Source: Spirochaetae bacterium HGW-Spirochaetae-7 (GTDB lineage Bacteria > Spirochaetota > Spirochaetia > Treponematales > UBA12059). Taken from it: 14,943 nucleotides of DNA. The stretch lies in the NCBI GenBank assembly GCA_002839245.1, contig PGXR01000103.1, positions 1 through 14,943 of the forward strand. The letters are read 5' to 3'. The stretch's first letter is position 1, and every line of letters starts with the position of its first letter. Both the position numbers and the translations under genes were made by a program. The notes under the pieces were generated by a model. It worked only from the letters and a program-made list of their open reading frames with translations, was not told the DNA's origin and did no database searches. Below, in pieces: positions 1 through 7,559 of the stretch.

Positions 1-1
1 C

Positions 2-1435
2 TGGGACATGATGAAAAAAGCCGAGCTCACCGGCATGACCTTCGCACGCAAGTACGAAGGACTCAACATTCCGCTGACCATCATGACGATGTGCGGCGAG
101 ATATTCACCCGCGGCGACGCGTCCTTCCTCAACCTGGGACTGCAGCAGGACATCGGCGAGACGCTCGAGCGCTTCGGCAGCGACGAGCAAAAGGCGCGCT
201 ACATTCCGATGCTGGCCCGTGGCGACGAAGGCTCGGCTATGATACTGACCGAGCCGGACGCCGGCTCCGACCTCCAGGCGGTGACCCTCAAGGCCACGCA
301 GGGAGCCGACGGCAAGTGGCTCCTGTCCGGAGTCAAGCGCTTCATCACCAACGGCTGCGGCAAGATAGGCCTGGTACTGGCCCGCAGCGAGGACCGCGAA
401 GGCGCGCGTGGCCTGTCGCTCTTCCTCTACGAACGCGACAAGCATACGAAGATACGCCGCGTCGAGGAGAAGCTTGGCATCCACGGCTCGCCGACCTGCG
501 AGATGCAGTTCGACAACTCGCCGGCCGAACTCGTGGGCGAGCGCGGACGCGGCCTTACCAAGTACACCATGTGGCTGATGAACTCCGCCCGTCTTTCGGT
601 GGCGTCCCAGGGCGTCGGCATAGCCGAGGCTTCCTTCCGCGAAGCGTACAAGTACGCAACCGAGCGCGAGCAGTTCGGCGGCCCGATCATCAAGCTGCCG
701 GCGGTGTACGAGATGCTCGCCGACATGCGCGTGTCGCTGGAAGCCGCGCGCTCCCTGCTCTACGAAACGGCCCGCATCGTCGACCTGAAAGAAGGCATGG
801 AGCGGATGGTCGAGCATCACCCCGAGCGCAACGACGAACTCAAGGCCGAGATAAAGAAATATACCCGGCTCGCGGCGATGTTCACGCCCATGGCCAAGGC
901 CTACAACTCGGAGATGGCCAACAAGGTAGCGTACGACGCCATCCAGATACACGGCGGCACCGGCTTCATGAAGGATTTCAACGTGGAGCGGCACTACCGC
1001 GACGCACGCATCACGAACATCTATGAAGGCACCACCCAGCTCCAGGTCGTCGCCGCGATAGGAGCGGTCATGTCTGGCACCGCCACGGCCGCGATGGACG
1101 AATACGCTTCCGAGGACTGGAGCGCCTTGCCGGCCCACCTGCTCAAGGCCGAAGAGAAGGCCCGCATGATGTTCGAGAAATCCGTGATGCTCGTCAAGGA
1201 AGGCTCGAGCGAAGAAGTAACCGCCTTCCACGCCAGGCGTCTCGTCGAGATGGCCACTGAAATAATCGTGTCCTGGCTCCTCCTCCGCGACGCCCGCCGT
1301 TCCGCGCGCAAGCTTGCGGTGGCCGAGACCTTCATGGAGAAGATGCTCGCCCGCGCCATGGCCCACGCCACCTATATCCAGAGCGAGGACGCCTGTTTCA
1401 TGAAAAACTATAAGGATATCCTGAACCTGGAGTGA
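2..1435 (+). CDS. Acyl-CoA dehydrogenase, 5'-truncated by the window edge
   Basis: Flavoprotein that would oxidise acyl-CoA to trans-2-enoyl-CoA and pass electrons to an electron-transfer flavoprotein. The frame is open to the left edge (Trp-Asp precede the first visible Met), and the visible part starts inside the N-terminal helical domain, so the true start lies upstream. Seen: the flavin/substrate-loop motif MILTEPDAGSD, the conserved QIHGGTGF block, and IYEGTTQLQ, whose Glu (visible residue about 340) is the usual catalytic base. A helical tail of over 100 residues follows the YEGT motif, so this is one of the longer dehydrogenases rather than the short-chain type of about 380 residues. 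Substrate chain length cannot be read from the sequence. The gene is followed by a terminator and is not obviously co-transcribed with the next genes. Confidence 0.93.
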   Translation, partial: WDMMKKAELTGMTFARKYEGLNIPLTIMTMCGEIFTRGDASFLNLGLQQDIGETLERFGSDEQKARYIPMLARGDEGSAMILTEPDAGSDLQAVTLKATQGADGKWLLSGVKRFITNGCGKIGLVLARSEDREGARGLSLFLYERDKHTKIRRVEEKLGIHGSPTCEMQFDNSPAELVGERGRGLTKYTMWLMNSARLSVASQGVGIAEASFREAYKYATEREQFGGPIIKLPAVYEMLADMRVSLEAARSLLYETARIVDLKEGMERMVEHHPERNDELKAEIKKYTRLAAMFTPMAKAYNSEMANKVAYDAIQIHGGTGFMKDFNVERHYRDARITNIYEGTTQLQVVAAIGAVMSGTATAAMDEYASEDWSALPAHLLKAEEKARMMFEKSVMLVKEGSSEEVTAFHARRLVEMATEIIVSWLLLRDARRSARKLAVAETFMEKMLARAMAHATYIQSEDACFMKNYKDILNLE

Positions 1436-1498
1436 AGCCGGCCGGTCTTTAACCGCAGAAACGCCAATAAATAGCGGAAGATCAGTAAACGATTTACG

Positions 1499-1540
1499 AG
1501 CCAATTTCAAAAGCCTGCAGCTTTTGGAATTGGCTTTTTT
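1499..1540 (+). terminator. Intrinsic terminator after the acyl-CoA dehydrogenase
   Basis: A 14-bp stem (1501-1514 with 1520-1533, one G-U pair, extendable by G1500-C1534) has a 5-base loop and is followed by six T residues (1535-1540). It lies about 65 bases after the stop codon. The T run is on the plus side only, so it acts on plus-strand transcription. Confidence 0.92.
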
Positions 1541-1607
1541 ATCAAAAAGATAGGCAAAATGCTCGATGGACGACTTCGGATTGAAAGAAATGATCGGCTG
1601 TATTTTC

Positions 1608-1636
1608 TTGACAAGTTGTCACGAAAAAACTATCAT
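1608..1636 (+). promoter_or_regulatory. Sigma-70-type promoter of the toxin-antitoxin operon
   Basis: A consensus -35 TTGACA (1608-1613), a 17-base spacer and a -10 TATCAT (1631-1636). The expected start of transcription, about seven bases after the -10, falls on or next to the A of the antitoxin ATG at 1643, which predicts a leaderless message. Confidence 0.8.
1609..1621. promoter_or_regulatory. Palindromic operator candidate over the -35 box
   Basis: TGACAAGTTGTCA is a perfect 6-bp inverted repeat around one central base and covers most of the -35 hexamer. Phd/YefM antitoxins, alone or with their toxin, repress their own promoters by binding such palindromes, so this is the natural autoregulatory site. 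Binding itself is inferred. Confidence 0.6.
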
Positions 1637-1642
1637 ATTCCT

Positions 1643-1885
1643 ATGAAGACACTACCTGTAGGTGAATTGAAGGCGCAGTTTTCCAAAGTACTCGAACTTG
1701 TCAAAAAAGGTGAATCCTTTGGGATTCTGTATGGTAAAAAGAAAACGCCTGTAGCAATGATTGTACCATATGTTGATAAAAAGAGTAAAAAAGATCGGCA
1801 GATCGGAATTCTGGAGGGGGAAGCGATCATCGAATTCAGCGACGAATTTGCCATGACCGAAGAAGAGTTGCTGGGATTGGTATGA
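1643..1885 (+). CDS. Phd/YefM-family antitoxin
   Basis: An 80-residue protein expected to neutralise the PIN toxin encoded next to it and to repress the shared promoter. The N-terminus (MKTLPVGELKAQFSKVLELV, then KKGESFGILYGKKKTPVAMIVP) has the Phd pattern: short strand, helix, GE turn, and a strand ending in AMIVP. The charged C-terminal third (IEFSDEFAMTEEELLG) is the likely toxin-binding tail. The open frame extends to 1559, but that extension would run through the promoter and the family alignment begins at 1643. There is no Shine-Dalgarno sequence before this ATG, consistent with a leaderless start. The stop overlaps the toxin ATG by four bases (ATGA). Codon use is clearly more AT-rich than in the flanking genes, suggesting acquisition by transfer. 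Confidence 0.85.
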   Translation: MKTLPVGELKAQFSKVLELVKKGESFGILYGKKKTPVAMIVPYVDKKSKKDRQIGILEGEAIIEFSDEFAMTEEELLGLV

Positions 1886-2280
1886 AATACTTGTTGGACA
1901 CTCATGCTTTTCTTTGGTCAATCGCAAATACAAAAGAATTGTCGAAAAATGTTATCAAAGCGATAAAAAACCCGGACAATGAAATATATGTCAGCTCCGT
2001 ATCACTATGGGAAATAGCGATTAAGACCAGGATCGGAAAATTGGAAATAACCGGAACTTCGATAGATGAATTGCCAAGCATCATCGAGAAACTGGACTAT
2101 AGTCAAATTAGTCTGACAGTTGAAGATGCGATCGGATATGCCAATCAAAAAGAAGCTACACACAAAGATCCTTTCGATAAAATGTTGATATGGCAATGCA
2201 TGAGCAGGAATATGACAATGATCAGCAAAGATACAGAATTTTCCAAATTTAAGCCTTTTGGTTTAAAACTGCTTTGGTAA
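1882..2280 (+). CDS. VapC-like PIN-domain toxin
   Basis: A 132-residue PIN-domain protein, probably a metal-dependent ribonuclease toxin held in check by the upstream antitoxin. The acidic metal-binding residues are in place: Asp6 in MKYLLDTHAFLW, Glu44 in SVSLWEIAIK, Asp96 and Asp99 in HKDPFDKMLIWQ, and Asp117 in ISKDTEF. Length and motif order match the VapC-type toxins usually paired with Phd-like antitoxins. The start overlaps the antitoxin stop, so the two are translationally coupled. The low GC content matches the antitoxin and not the neighbours, so the pair forms a small AT-rich island between the dehydrogenase terminator and rsmE. The RNA target cannot be predicted. Confidence 0.9.
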   Translation: MKYLLDTHAFLWSIANTKELSKNVIKAIKNPDNEIYVSSVSLWEIAIKTRIGKLEITGTSIDELPSIIEKLDYSQISLTVEDAIGYANQKEATHKDPFDKMLIWQCMSRNMTMISKDTEFSKFKPFGLKLLW

Positions 2281-2363
2281 TAAATAAATAGGTTTTCCAT
2301 CTTGTTCATCTTGTCTTATCATGATCACCATGTCCAAATTTTTCCTTTCTTCTCAGTATTCCC

Positions 2364-2376
2364 TCCGTGTCTCCGT
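2364..2376 (-). repeat. Dispersed ACGGAGACACGGA motif, copy 1
   Basis: On the minus strand this reads ACGGAGACACGGA, 20 bases after the rsmE stop codon. The same 13 bases occur 23 bases after the fabV stop (7704-7716). Similar 'acacggag' tracts are, from memory, common intergenic debris in unrelated bacteria. The rest of the 2281-2396 gap shows no gene. Confidence 0.5.
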
Positions 2377-2396
2377 GGTAATGCTGTTCGCTGTTT

Positions 2397-3167
2397 TCAG
2401 AGGAAGCCGAGTCTCGAAAGGGCTACTGATACGGCGGCCACGGCGGCGGTCTCCGTCTTGAGTATGCGGTCGCCAAGGCTCGCGAACGAGAAGCCCCGGC
2501 CTTCCAGCAGGTCGAGCTCGGCAGGGGTCCAGCCGCGCTCGCTGCCGATTGCCAGCACGAGCGGCGCCATGCCGGTCGCGTCGGGTAGCTCGGCCATGCC
2601 GAAGCCTGTCGTCGCCCGGTACGGGTCGAAGGCCCAGAGCCTGCCGCCGCTGCCGGAACCACCCCCAGCGGCTCCGATGCAACCGTCCGGACCGGCCATT
2701 GCGTCGATCGCGCGCGCCAGGGTCCATGCGGTATCCACCTCGGGCAGCCTGGGGTTGGCCGCCTGAACGGCGCCTTCGATCAGCGCAGTGCGAAACTCCC
2801 TGTTCTTGAAGAAGTCGCTCTGGAAATACGACTTTTCGCCAAGCTCGGTTCCCGACAGGACGATGCGGCCGACGCCGAGCGAACAGAGGTCTTTGAGTAT
2901 GCGGTTTGCCTGTATCGGCCGTGGAAAGCCCAGGAGAATGACCAGTGGTCTGAGCGGGGGTGCCTTCCGGACCGGGCGGAACGAGAAGCTCATCGCTTCG
3001 CCGTCCCAGGCTTCCATCCGCGCCGTGCCGAGCATGCCGTCGGGCGTTCCGGCTTCCAGTTCGTCCCCAACGCCTTTTTTCAGCACCTTGAGCACGTGCC
3101 GCACCCGCGCGTCGGAGCGGGGCAGGGGACTGTCTATCTCGCTCTGGTCGAGAAAAAGCATGTTCAT
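2397..3167 (-). CDS. rsmE: 16S rRNA (uracil-1498-N3)-methyltransferase
   Basis: A 256-residue SPOUT-class enzyme that would use S-adenosylmethionine to methylate N3 of U1498 in 16S rRNA on the 30S subunit. Seen: N-terminal RHVLKVLK (PUA-like part, residues 23-30) and the C-terminal SAM-knot signatures LAIGSERGWTPAE (205-217) and SLGDRILKTETAAVAA (230-245). The central block GTELGEKSYF is a divergent version of the usual segment. A Gly/Ser-rich insert at about 167-175 is unusual. The start at 3167 is chosen because GGAGG lies five bases upstream; the longer frame to 3275 would translate a 35-bp dispersed repeat. A possible extended -10 (TGCTAGTCT, about 3203-3211 on the minus strand) lies upstream, but I see no good -35. 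Confidence 0.88.
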   Translation of the reverse strand: MNMLFLDQSEIDSPLPRSDARVRHVLKVLKKGVGDELEAGTPDGMLGTARMEAWDGEAMSFSFRPVRKAPPLRPLVILLGFPRPIQANRILKDLCSLGVGRIVLSGTELGEKSYFQSDFFKNREFRTALIEGAVQAANPRLPEVDTAWTLARAIDAMAGPDGCIGAAGGGSGSGGRLWAFDPYRATTGFGMAELPDATGMAPLVLAIGSERGWTPAELDLLEGRGFSFASLGDRILKTETAAVAAVSVALSRLGFL

Positions 3168-3226
3168 GAGGGCCTCCGCGACGGGATTTCCCGGCGAAGT
3201 GAGACTAGCAGAAATTCTTGTACAAT

Positions 3227-3261
3227 AAAAAGACCGCCGCGTTACTCGAAGGACTTGCGCC
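3227..3261. repeat. 35-bp exact direct repeat, copy 1
   Basis: Identical over 35 bases to 7381-7415, in the same orientation. The core contains CGTTACTCGAAGGACTTGCG and, read on the minus strand, ends in GGTCTTTTT. It lies between the lipoprotein gene and rsmE, about 60 bases upstream of the rsmE start. I see no strong hairpin inside it. Confidence 0.9.
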
Positions 3262-3316
3262 CTGCATCGAGTCAATAGTTGGGGAGGAAATATTTCCCCT
3301 CCCCAATCTATGCAGG
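3261..3316 (-). terminator. Hairpin directly after the lipoprotein gene
   Basis: A 9-bp stem (3279-3287 TTGGGGAGG with 3298-3306 CCTCCCCAA) with a 10-base A/T-rich loop is framed by a second pair of arms, CCTGCAT (3261-3267) and ATGCAGG (3310-3316). The structure begins at the base next to the lipoprotein stop codon. No U run follows on the minus strand, so it may stabilise the mRNA end or act as a weak terminator. Confidence 0.5.
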
Positions 3317-5218
3317 CTAGTTCAGATCCACTCTGAATACTTTAAAAGTTGGCTTGCCGGTAGCAGTGTCGACCAAGCAATAGACATATGTATTGGCTCC
3401 TGCATATGTTACTCCTACCAAATCGACTTTCTCAAAGCCGCTGATGGTGTGGGTTTGGACGACCGTGGCGGCCGACTTGGAAAACATGTCAACCGCGTAT
3501 ATCGTCGCGACACTGGATGCCGTAGCTGCAACATAGAGATAATAGTCATCTGCGGCCAGATAGTTGACCGTTCCTGGAATTGTTACCGAACCTTGGTAAG
3601 ATGCACTTGAGTAATCAGTGACCTCGAAAAAGCTCAGCTTATAGTTATCGATGGCTGGGTCATATACAGGGACTATCGCAAATTCCCTGTCTACATCCAG
3701 GATTGGTTTGCCGGCATTACCCGGATCCATATCTGCCCCATTGTGCAGCAAATAGGAATCGTTCGGTGCAGTTACCGTAGCTGAGGTTGTGGCGTCGACA
3801 TCGTACGACGCGAGGTTGTGACTGCCACTGTCTTCGCGGATTGCCAGCAGGCCGCCGCCAGTTGCCTGGATTTTAGTAAAATTGTAGACGCTGTCTTGGA
3901 TTATTGTATAACCTGTCCAGAGGGTCGTGCCTGACAGATCCACCTCCTGTATGGTGTTCGCAGTTAGCGCAGCCCAGATGTACTGGGGATTCTCATAGTT
4001 CAAGGACAAATCCCGCGCGGGAAGTGGAGTCGACGGGATCGTTAGTACCGACGAGCTGCCGAAACCGGAAATGGCCATCCTGAAGATGTTGCTACTCGAT
4101 CCGGCTATCAGGTATGTCCCGGTGCCGATCATCCCTGCAGGGGTTCCCGTTATGTACCTGTAGCTCGATGAGGACGGAGCGGCTATGGAACTGACGCTTA
4201 CCTGCCTGATAACGCTGTCGGTCGCACTACGCTTGCCATAGATGTAAATATCCGTACCCAAGCGGTAGATGTCCTGACCGGAGTCTGGATATGTCGATTG
4301 GTCAGGGAACGCCAAGTTCCCTACCTGTGTCAGTGTAACTGTAGCTTTCCGGTAATTCGCACGTATGGTGGCCGGCCCGCCGGTAAGCGTGACATACGTG
4401 TCCTGCGCGACCGCATTGGTAAATGTAACGGTACCTGTACCGGCAGTTTTTACCCAACCGTCGAAAATGTAAGTACCGGATGGGTAGGCTATGATTCTCT
4501 GCAGTACGCCCGATGTCACTGTCGCGGATGTGTATGGATTGGTATATCCGGAAACTCCGTTAGACATGGTCAAGAGATAGGTCTTGAGGGCGAAGTTGGC
4601 ACGAATCGTAGCATCTCCCGCGTTCGCAGTAACTGTGATACTTGCCGTCGAGGCACTTGGATTGAAAGTTATGCCCGATGTGAGTCCTGCAGTAACCGTC
4701 CACCCGACAAAAATGTACTCCGCTCCCGGAGTCGCAGTCACACTGCTGCTGGCTGTGTTTTTGATAACGGCCAAGCTGGATTGGCTCACGGAGCCGCCCG
4801 TGCCTGCGTTCACGGTAATCGTAAAGTTGGTATCATCAATTATCGATAGTATGGAAACATCGCCGCCGGTAACGCGTACAGTGGTGCTCGGTGAAAGATA
4901 ATCATCGAAGGTAGCGGTGCCGGTTCCGCCAGTCTGGTCCCATCCCATGAAAGTGAATCCTAAATTTGCAGCTGCCGAAATCGCAAGTGGCTCGCCATCC
5001 TTGACCTTTTGTATTCCAGTAGGGTTGGCCGATCCATTCGGGGGCAGCTCCATCTCCAGAGTATATTCCGGCAGCGATGCCAGCCGTACATTCTCTATTG
5101 CTATTGCCGTAAGCGGGTCCTCGCAGGAACCCAGCAGGGCGGCCAGCGAAACGAGGGCCATGGAAATCGCTTTCGTCCTTGCGATGCGAATAGTATTCTT
5201 CCAATTATTATTTTTCAT
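3317..5218 (-). CDS. Surface lipoprotein with three InlB-like repeats
   Basis: A 633-residue predicted lipoprotein of unknown function. The signal peptide is basic then hydrophobic (KAISMALVSLAALLGSC), with lipidation expected at Cys32; the L-G-S-C box fits the relaxed spirochaete lipobox, and Glu-Asp follows. Residues about 51-125, 131-211 and 212-290 are three copies of a divergent InlB B-repeat-like module, each with the marker F-x-G-W (Trp93, Trp173, Trp255) and an 'ATIRAN[FY]'-like end in copies two and three. Residues 291-633 are Ser/Thr/Tyr-rich with strand-like stretches, perhaps a propeller, but I recognise no catalytic motif. AGGAGG, six bases before the ATG, overlaps the upstream gene's TAG stop, so the two genes form one operon. 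Base composition is milder in GC than its neighbours. It is likely exposed on the cell surface or in the periplasm. Confidence 0.82.
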   Translation of the reverse strand: MKNNNWKNTIRIARTKAISMALVSLAALLGSCEDPLTAIAIENVRLASLPEYTLEMELPPNGSANPTGIQKVKDGEPLAISAAANLGFTFMGWDQTGGTGTATFDDYLSPSTTVRVTGGDVSILSIIDDTNFTITVNAGTGGSVSQSSLAVIKNTASSSVTATPGAEYIFVGWTVTAGLTSGITFNPSASTASITVTANAGDATIRANFALKTYLLTMSNGVSGYTNPYTSATVTSGVLQRIIAYPSGTYIFDGWVKTAGTGTVTFTNAVAQDTYVTLTGGPATIRANYRKATVTLTQVGNLAFPDQSTYPDSGQDIYRLGTDIYIYGKRSATDSVIRQVSVSSIAAPSSSSYRYITGTPAGMIGTGTYLIAGSSSNIFRMAISGFGSSSVLTIPSTPLPARDLSLNYENPQYIWAALTANTIQEVDLSGTTLWTGYTIIQDSVYNFTKIQATGGGLLAIREDSGSHNLASYDVDATTSATVTAPNDSYLLHNGADMDPGNAGKPILDVDREFAIVPVYDPAIDNYKLSFFEVTDYSSASYQGSVTIPGTVNYLAADDYYLYVAATASSVATIYAVDMFSKSAATVVQTHTISGFEKVDLVGVTYAGANTYVYCLVDTATGKPTFKVFRVDLN

Positions 5219-5227
5219 CCTGTCCTC

Positions 5228-7306
5228 CTACTGGTCCGTCCAAGAGACGGCGGCGCGCTGGGCGGGGTCGCTGGCCCTGCCTGAAGCTGAAGATTCGCCG
5301 CCGAGGTACGCGTAGGCCTCGGCCTTGCGCGGGTCGATGATCTTGGCGGTCTTGTACGCTGTCGTGGCGCGGTCGAACCGGCCAAGTTCGAACTGGGCCC
5401 TGGCGACGCCTAGCGCGGCCTCGGCGAAATCGGGATTTGACTTCACGGCGCGTTCGTAGAGCTCGAGGGCTCCTTTATAATCCTTCTTGATGAAGCGTAT
5501 GTTCCCCAGGTTGTGGAGGGCGGGGGCGTAGTTGTCCTTGGCCGCCTGCTGGAATGATGCCTCGGCCTTGTCGATGAAGCCGTAGCGCGCGTACAGGGTG
5601 CCCAGGCTATTGAGAAGGCCAGGGGTCGAACGTGCGCTTATCCTGGCCTTGATGCCCTTCTCCAGGACGGCCATCTCGCGCTCGGTGAAGGTCTTCATCG
5701 TCGCGTCGAAGGACTTGCCGATTCGGGCCGAATCGGGGAACCGGCCGACGACGTCGAGGTTCTCGGTAGACGATATGAATGTCGGCTCGAAGACTGCCCA
5801 GGCCGCACGGACGGGGAACAGCTTGGCTGTTCCCTGAGACGAAGCCTCTCGCCACTCCCTGGCTCCGTCGGCCCAGGCGGAGAGGAAGCCGGATGAAAGG
5901 GCCGTGGCTTCGACGGGCAACCATACGCGCCCGTCGCGGATGATCAGGTTCTCGGTGGAGGCGAAGACCCGCTGGGCTTCGAGCTCGGTAAGGTCGAGGG
6001 CGAAGGCGGCATAAATGTGTCCCGGCGTCGTGATGAAGGCCGTTTCCAGGCCCAGGGCCTCAAGGAAGGAGCAGTACAGGACGGTCAGGTCGTCGCAGTC
6101 GCCGGTGCGGTAGTCCAGGGTCTGGACGGGGAACTGTACATAGTCGACTATTCCGGAGGCCTTGCTGAGCTCCTTGTACGACGAGGCCGGATCGATGACA
6201 TAGCGGATGCCGTATTCCGAGAGGGCGGCGAAGGCTATCATGCCCTTTCGGAAGGATTCGGAGAAGACGGCGCCGCTCGAACCGGAAGCGGCCACGGCGT
6301 TCCTGGACAGCTTGAGGATGGTCGGGTCTTTTGCGGTGACGAAGGCGGCGGCCTTGCGGTCGTCGTCCCACGACACGGCGTTCCTGCTCTCGACACGCAA
6401 GTTGCCCGAGCGGCGTACCGAGAGCACGCTGGACCGGGCGTTGTAGCTGATGGTTATCTCGACCTGGACGGCATCGGTCTCTGTCACGCCGAGCACCTCG
6501 TTCCTGAGCAGGGCCGTCAGCGGGACCGTCCTGGTCTCGCCGGCCTTGAGCGCCGGGAACTCGGCGACGATTGACGGGCCTTCCATGTACCGGGGGACGA
6601 AGAACTCTACCTTGACGTCCCTTGCCTCGACCGATTCTCCATTGCGGATCTGAACGTTTCCGAATTTGTTGTCGGCATAGTACTTGTAGATGGCGGGGAA
6701 GAATGGGTCAAGCTCGGGCGCGTCAATCTTCAGTTTCGGTTTGGCCGAGCCGCCTCCCGCCGCGTACGTCAGGGTCAGGCCGAAGCTCAGCGCCGAGTAG
6801 AAAGGCGCCACAGAGCCATCGCGCCTGGCCCAGTACAGGTCGTAACCAGGGGACAGCGCGAGGCTCATCGACCCGAGGTTCAGGCGGGCATCTATCTGGG
6901 CGGACGTCGCTGGGTTGAACAATGGCGATTCGTTCGCGTAGAAGGCGGCGAAAGCGCCGAGCCTCATAGACGCGTCGAGGGAGAACCGGCCGCGGCTGTA
7001 CAGCAAGGCGCTCGGGCCGGCTGAGAGGCTGGCGATATGGATGGTGCCCGCCTGGGAATCCAGCAAGGCTGCGGTATACCCGGCTCGCACCGTGCCATCG
7101 AGCGGCCCGAACAGCGACGGTATGCCCGCGTCGAGGTTGGCGCCTATGCCGGCGGCATACAGCGAGGATGAACCTCCCATGGGAATCTGGTACGAGGGAG
7201 CCACCGAGAAGGTGCTACCCTGCGCGAACGCGTCGGTGGCCGCAATCAATACCAGGAGTGCCAATGTTGAACGGACGTTTATTCCGGGTTGGGTGGAACC
7301 AGGCAT
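5228..7306 (-). CDS. Secreted barrel/transglutaminase-like/TPR protein
   Basis: A 692-residue exported protein with an unusual layered architecture. Residues 1-28 form a signal peptide (cleavage after AFA). Residues about 30-185 alternate polar and apolar in strand pairs, like a small outer-membrane barrel. Residues 200-305 resemble a CARDB/immunoglobulin-like module. Residues about 345-470 form a transglutaminase-like domain with Cys404 (YRTGDCDDLTVL), His430 (TPGHIYAAF) and an acidic residue at Glu466 (WLPVEAT), so the Cys-His-acid triad looks intact. Residues about 562-670 hold roughly three TPR units (for example APALHNLGNIRFIKKDYKGA). The domain could be a protease, amidase or crosslinking enzyme. 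The start at 7306 is chosen for GGAGG five bases upstream and the signal peptide; the longer frame to 7465 would translate the dispersed repeat. It is co-transcribed with the lipoprotein nine bases downstream. Confidence 0.82.
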   Translation of the reverse strand: MPGSTQPGINVRSTLALLVLIAATDAFAQGSTFSVAPSYQIPMGGSSSLYAAGIGANLDAGIPSLFGPLDGTVRAGYTAALLDSQAGTIHIASLSAGPSALLYSRGRFSLDASMRLGAFAAFYANESPLFNPATSAQIDARLNLGSMSLALSPGYDLYWARRDGSVAPFYSALSFGLTLTYAAGGGSAKPKLKIDAPELDPFFPAIYKYYADNKFGNVQIRNGESVEARDVKVEFFVPRYMEGPSIVAEFPALKAGETRTVPLTALLRNEVLGVTETDAVQVEITISYNARSSVLSVRRSGNLRVESRNAVSWDDDRKAAAFVTAKDPTILKLSRNAVAASGSSGAVFSESFRKGMIAFAALSEYGIRYVIDPASSYKELSKASGIVDYVQFPVQTLDYRTGDCDDLTVLYCSFLEALGLETAFITTPGHIYAAFALDLTELEAQRVFASTENLIIRDGRVWLPVEATALSSGFLSAWADGAREWREASSQGTAKLFPVRAAWAVFEPTFISSTENLDVVGRFPDSARIGKSFDATMKTFTEREMAVLEKGIKARISARSTPGLLNSLGTLYARYGFIDKAEASFQQAAKDNYAPALHNLGNIRFIKKDYKGALELYERAVKSNPDFAEAALGVARAQFELGRFDRATTAYKTAKIIDPRKAEAYAYLGGESSASGRASDPAQRAAVSWTDQ

Positions 7307-7338
7307 CGAAGCCTCCAAACTTAGACAATAGTGACTGT

Positions 7339-7367
7339 AATGTATATCAGTTTTTGGTGTTTTACAA
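7339..7367 (-). promoter_or_regulatory. Promoter of the barrel/TPR-lipoprotein unit
   Basis: On the minus strand, TTGTAA (7362-7367), a 17-base spacer and TACATT (7339-7344). An alternative -10, TATACA with an upstream TGA, overlaps it. It lies between the 35-bp repeat and the gene start, so the leader would be about 25-30 bases long. Confidence 0.55.
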
Positions 7368-7385
7368 TTTTTTCCATAGAAAAAA
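7368..7385. repeat. A/T-rich hairpin beside repeat copy 2
   Basis: TTTTTTC (7368-7374) and GAAAAAA (7379-7385) form a perfect 7-bp inverted repeat around CATA, just upstream of the -35 box. It could be an UP-element-like A/T tract or the edge of the repeat unit. Confidence 0.5.
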
Positions 7386-7415
7386 GACCGCCGCGTTACT
7401 CGAAGGACTTGCGCC
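7381..7415. repeat. 35-bp exact direct repeat, copy 2
   Basis: Identical to 3227-3261. As with copy 1, it lies upstream of a minus-strand gene, here about 75 bases before the start codon, with the run of T residues facing the gene. The flanks of the two copies differ, so the unit ends within a base or two of these limits. Confidence 0.9.
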
Positions 7416-7546
7416 GCCTCGCGTCGGTAGACACGGTTCGGCGCTATGGCTGTACCCGGAGACATGACGCGCCAATGTGGGTGGCGCGTGTATCCGTCGG
7501 AAATGGTTGCTCACTACCTTGCCTTGTTCCTCCTACAGAGTCCATA

Positions 7547-7559
7547 AGTAACGCGGCGG
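7547..7559. repeat. Degenerate inverted copy of the repeat core
   Basis: AGTAACGCGGCGG is the exact reverse complement of the repeat core at 7388-7400, and after a short mismatch the match resumes with GGACT on the minus strand. The two copies bound a segment of about 170 bases containing an 8-bp hairpin. Confidence 0.55.

Noticed and set aside
1559..1642. An upstream ATG for the antitoxin
   Set aside because: It lies before the promoter, and the Phd family alignment begins at the ATG at 1643.
3168..3275. A 36-residue N-terminal extension of RsmE
   Set aside because: It also translates the 35-bp repeat, and GGAGG stands correctly before the ATG at 3167.
3227..7415. A CRISPR array suggested by the 35-bp direct repeat
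   Set aside because: The two copies are more than 4 kb apart with genes between them and no regular spacers or cas genes.
7307..7465. A 53-residue N-terminal extension of the barrel/TPR protein
   Set aside because: It would translate the 35-bp repeat and the promoter and would bury the signal peptide. The start at 7306 has a good ribosome-binding site.
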